A stretch of 64,000 nt of DNA, taken from the NCBI RefSeq assembly GCF_022397955.1, contig NZ_JAKEUQ010000007.1:27927-91926 (forward strand), written 5' to 3'. Positions 62,139 to 64,000 of this stretch are shown in pieces (position 1 is the first letter of the stretch; each line of letters starts with the position of its first letter). The notes under the pieces were generated by a model, which had not been told where the DNA came from, did not search any database, and saw nothing but the letters and a program-made list of their open reading frames with translations. Origin of the DNA: Vibrio sp. Isolate32. Lineage in GTDB: Bacteria; Pseudomonadota; Gammaproteobacteria; Enterobacterales; Vibrionaceae. The position numbers were made by a program, and so were the translations under genes.

Positions 62139-62466
62139 ACTAAAATGCGAAGCCTGCAGTATCGATGCGATTGCCCTGACTAAAGATGAACAACAGTCTC
62201 TTTTGTTGGAGTTGTCTGATTGGCAAATCATCGAAAGAGACGGCATCCCTCAGCTTGAAAAGGTATACAAGTTTAAGAACTACAAGCAAGCATGGGCATT
62301 CAGCAATAAGGTGTCAGAGTTGGCAGAAGAAGAGTTCCATCACCCTTCTATCTTATTGGAGTGGGGCAAAGTCACCGTCACTTGGTGGAGTCACTCAATC
62401 AAAGGCCTACACAAAAATGACTTCATCTGCGCCTCACGCTGTGATGTATTCGCGGTGAGTGAATAG
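62128..62466 (+). CDS. phhB: Pterin-4a-carbinolamine dehydratase
   Basis: A 112-residue enzyme that recycles the pterin cofactor oxidised by PhhA. The family motif is [20 protein letters not shown] (catalytic His pair), then [20 protein letters not shown]. The frame is open from 62017, but the ATG at 62128 ([20 protein letters not shown]) gives the normal length and overlaps phhA by 11 bp, so translation is coupled. Confidence 0.95.
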   Translation: MLNELKCEACSIDAIALTKDEQQSLLLELSDWQIIERDGIPQLEKVYKFKNYKQAWAFSNKVSELAEEEFHHPSILLEWGKVTVTWWSHSIKGLHKNDFICASRCDVFAVSE

Positions 62467-62683
62467 CATTGTAATTTGATTAACTGATTCGGTTCGTGTT
62501 GCGAGCCGAATCATTGATTCTCTCGTTGTAAAAGGGCTAACTTCTCTTAACCCAACTTGACCTGCACCAGTACTTGCTTGGTTTCTTGTCTCATAAATCC
62601 TTTCTGCTACTCATAGTATTGGTTTTATGAGGCTGCTCTATGATATATTTCTCGGCCAAGTGTATTACAGACGAAGGCGACTA

Positions 62684-62893
62684 ATGTCTATCAACCTTTC
62701 ACTCCTTCCACCCAGCGAGAAAAACAAAATCGAACTGGATAAGCAGGCATCGTTTCTAGTATGGAAATTGAAGCAGGCTAAATGTGGCCCAGAAGCCATT
62801 GTTGAAGAAGCAATGAAGCTCGGTGACCCAGTTGAAAAGGCGTGGTTTGAACAGTCTGTAGAAAAATACAAACGAGTAATGGGCGTCGCATAA
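62684..62893 (+). CDS. DUF3283-type small protein
   Basis: A 69-residue protein, MSINLSLLPPSEKNKIELDK, followed by QASFLVWKLKQAKCGPEAIV and a helical C-terminus ending EKYKRVMGVA. It resembles the small Vibrionaceae DUF3283 family. The ATG at 62684 with AAGG upstream is preferred to an in-frame start at 62627. No signal peptide or membrane segment. Function unknown. Confidence 0.75.
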   Translation: MSINLSLLPPSEKNKIELDKQASFLVWKLKQAKCGPEAIVEEAMKLGDPVEKAWFEQSVEKYKRVMGVA

Positions 62894-62989
62894 CCGCAGA
62901 CAAACCTTGCTCAGCAAAGCTGTAGAATTGAAATGACACAGTAATTTGCTAGAATTTGCCCCGTTAATTGAATCAGAGAGAAGATCCCG

Positions 62990-63706
62990 ATGGGAAGAAG
63001 TTTTGAAGTGCGCAAAGCCTCAATGGCTAAAACTGCTGGCGCAAAAATTAAAGTTTATTCCAAATACGGTAAAGAAATTTACATGTGTGCGAAGAATGGT
63101 GGTTCAGATCCAGACATGAACCTGTCGCTTAAGCACCTTATTGCTAAAGCGAAGAAAGACCAAGTTCCTGCACACGTTATCGACAAAGCGATTGACAAAG
63201 CAAACGGCGGCGGTGGTGAAGACTACGCTCCAGCTCGTTACGAAGGCTTTGGCCCAGGCGGCACAAGCGTAATCGTTGACTGTCTAACTGACAACGGCAA
63301 CCGTACTTTCCAAGACGTTCGCCAATGTTTCGTTAAAACTGGCGCGAAAATCGGTGTTGAAGGTTCTGTTTCTCACATGTTCGCTCACCAAGCTGTATTC
63401 CAGTTCAAAGGTGAAGATGACGAGATCATCCTAGAAACACTAATGATGGACGACGTAGACGTAACAGATGTAGAGCTAGAAGATGGTGTAATCACTGTAT
63501 TCGCTCCAACAACTGAGTTCTTCAAAACGAAGACTGCACTAACTAACGCGTTCCCTGAGCTAGTTCTAGATGTTGAGGAAATCACTTTCGTTCCTCAAAC
63601 TATGACGCCAGTAGCGGAAGAAGATTCTGAGAAGTTCCAGAAGTTCCTAGACCTTCTTGATGACTGTGATGACGTTCAGCAGGTTTACCACAACGCTGAG
63701 CTTTAA
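62990..63706 (+). CDS. YebC/YeeN-family protein (translation or transcription factor family)
   Basis: A 238-residue YebC/PmpR/TACO1-family protein. It is closest in pattern to E. coli YeeN ([60 protein letters not shown]; the end [12 protein letters not shown] matches the YeeN tail). Family members were named transcriptional regulators; recent work assigns some to relief of ribosome stalling at proline tracts. The second chromosomal paralogue (true YebC, next to ruvC) would be elsewhere. Codon use is strongly biased toward common codons, suggesting good expression. A terminator follows. Confidence 0.92.
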   Translation: MGRSFEVRKASMAKTAGAKIKVYSKYGKEIYMCAKNGGSDPDMNLSLKHLIAKAKKDQVPAHVIDKAIDKANGGGGEDYAPARYEGFGPGGTSVIVDCLTDNGNRTFQDVRQCFVKTGAKIGVEGSVSHMFAHQAVFQFKGEDDEIILETLMMDDVDVTDVELEDGVITVFAPTTEFFKTKTALTNAFPELVLDVEEITFVPQTMTPVAEEDSEKFQKFLDLLDDCDDVQQVYHNAEL

Positions 63707-63733
63707 TTATTTTTCGATTGTGTGATAGTAAAA

Positions 63734-63756
63734 GAGGGCATTGAATGCCCTTTTTT
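63734..63756 (+). terminator. Intrinsic terminator after the YebC-family gene
   Basis: GGGCA (63736-63740) pairs with TGCCC (63746-63750), extended by A/T pairs, followed by six T residues. Confidence 0.9.
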
Positions 63757-63795
63757 ATGGTTCATCGCGGATTAGCGGGAACTAAAAACAAAAAA

Positions 63796-63855
63796 AAACG
63801 GTAGTAAGTGATATGGTTTAGTCGCCAAACAAAAATCATACACAAACTACCGTTT
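63796..63855. repeat. Inverted repeat at the left end of an insertion sequence
   Basis: AAACGGTAGT (63796-63805) and ACTACCGTTT (63846-63855) form a perfect 10-bp inverted repeat with a 40-bp interval, immediately before the transposase start. It may be a subterminal binding site or a hairpin near the left end. The exact IS boundary and target duplication cannot be set from one end. Confidence 0.5.
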
Positions 63856-63857
63856 CC

Positions 63858-64000
63858 ATGCCGAATCATACTTTCCTATCTTCATTCTGGGAAGGCTTTA
63901 AAATAGTAAAGTCTCACCAGACAGCATCACTTATTACCCTGACTCTTAAACCTAACTCTGAGGCGAAATGCCCTTGTGGTCTTGAGGCCGAGGCTATCCA
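63858..64000 (+). mobile_element. ISL3-family transposase, 5' end only
   Basis: The first 47 codons run off the window: MPNHTFLSSFWEGFKIVKSH, then ASLITLTLKPNSEAKCPCGL and EAEAI. The N-terminal Cys-x-Cys zinc-ribbon start (CPCG) after a short basic region is characteristic of ISL3 transposases. It was found 150 bp after the YebC-family gene and its terminator, which the insertion leaves intact. Confidence 0.75.

Noticed and set aside
1..64000. CRISPR array, tRNA or rRNA genes, prophage or toxin-antitoxin module
   Set aside because: I saw no repeat-spacer pattern, no tRNA-like cloverleaf ending, no rRNA sequence and no recognisable phage or toxin-antitoxin pair on reading either strand.

Overview
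The window is a stretch of a Vibrio secondary chromosome (chromosome II) centred on its replication origin. At 29.0-29.4 kb there is a DnaA box, six GATC-containing iterons at about 23-bp spacing, an AT-rich tract with six ATCA repeats, and then rctB. The chromosome II parAB2 genes lie to the left, and five copies of the parS2 palindrome TTTACANTGTAAA are scattered from 23.6 to 35.9 kb. Gene content and order (putAP, vqmR-vqmA, pdxH, lap genes, tmcA, parAB2, rctB) match the Vibrio pattern. The species cannot be fixed from the sequence alone.

Layout. 0-6.2 kb: proline catabolism (putP partial, a free-standing PutA C-terminal-like domain, putA, an AraC regulator), all on the minus strand. 6.7-9.8 kb: two paralogous secreted coiled-coil/PEGA proteins, the second fused to a formylglycine-generating-enzyme-like domain. 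9.9-11.7 kb: the DPO quorum-sensing module (VqmA operator, VqmR sRNA, VqmA) and pdxH. 11.9-15.2 kb: a DctB/DctD-like two-component pair whose regulator has a damaged sigma-54 AAA+ domain. 15.3-21.4 kb: LapC-LapG-LapD-LapB, the export and c-di-GMP-controlled release machinery for a giant adhesin that is not itself present. 21.7-31.4 kb: a DUF342 protein, TmcA, ParB2/ParA2, the origin and RctB. 31.7-38.7 kb: a hypothetical gene carrying RctB-type sites, two peptide-type ABC ATPases behind a Fur-box-like site, a small protein, a NADAR protein, a periplasmic binding protein and a hybrid histidine kinase. 38.8-45.1 kb: a GntR-controlled ABC importer operon that also encodes an alkaline-phosphatase-superfamily hydrolase and a HAD phosphatase.

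45.3-62.5 kb holds an almost complete phenylalanine/tyrosine degradation route in two blocks. hpd-hmgA-fahA-maiA lies on the left. phhA-phhB with a divergent acetoacetyl-CoA synthetase lies on the right. Each block has a TyrR-box-like site upstream. Together they convert Phe to Tyr, and 4-hydroxyphenylpyruvate to homogentisate, fumarate and acetoacetate, and then to acetoacetyl-CoA; the tyrosine aminotransferase is not in the window. Between the blocks is a decaying accessory region: a ydiJ-like remnant, an amidohydrolase, an alpha/beta-hydrolase-fold protein lacking the nucleophile serine, a GlxA-type regulator, broken MmgE/PrpD and nitrilase genes, and an intact OpuC-type osmolyte ABC transporter. 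The right end has a DUF3283 gene, a YebC/YeeN-family gene and the start of an ISL3-family insertion sequence.

Most notable: extra RctB-type sites away from the core origin (upstream of the AraC gene about 23 kb away, and inside the gene after rctB); the unassigned organophosphate-like uptake operon with a matching pair of operator sites; the degenerate sigma-54 activator; and the split PutA domain. No tRNA, rRNA or CRISPR array was seen.
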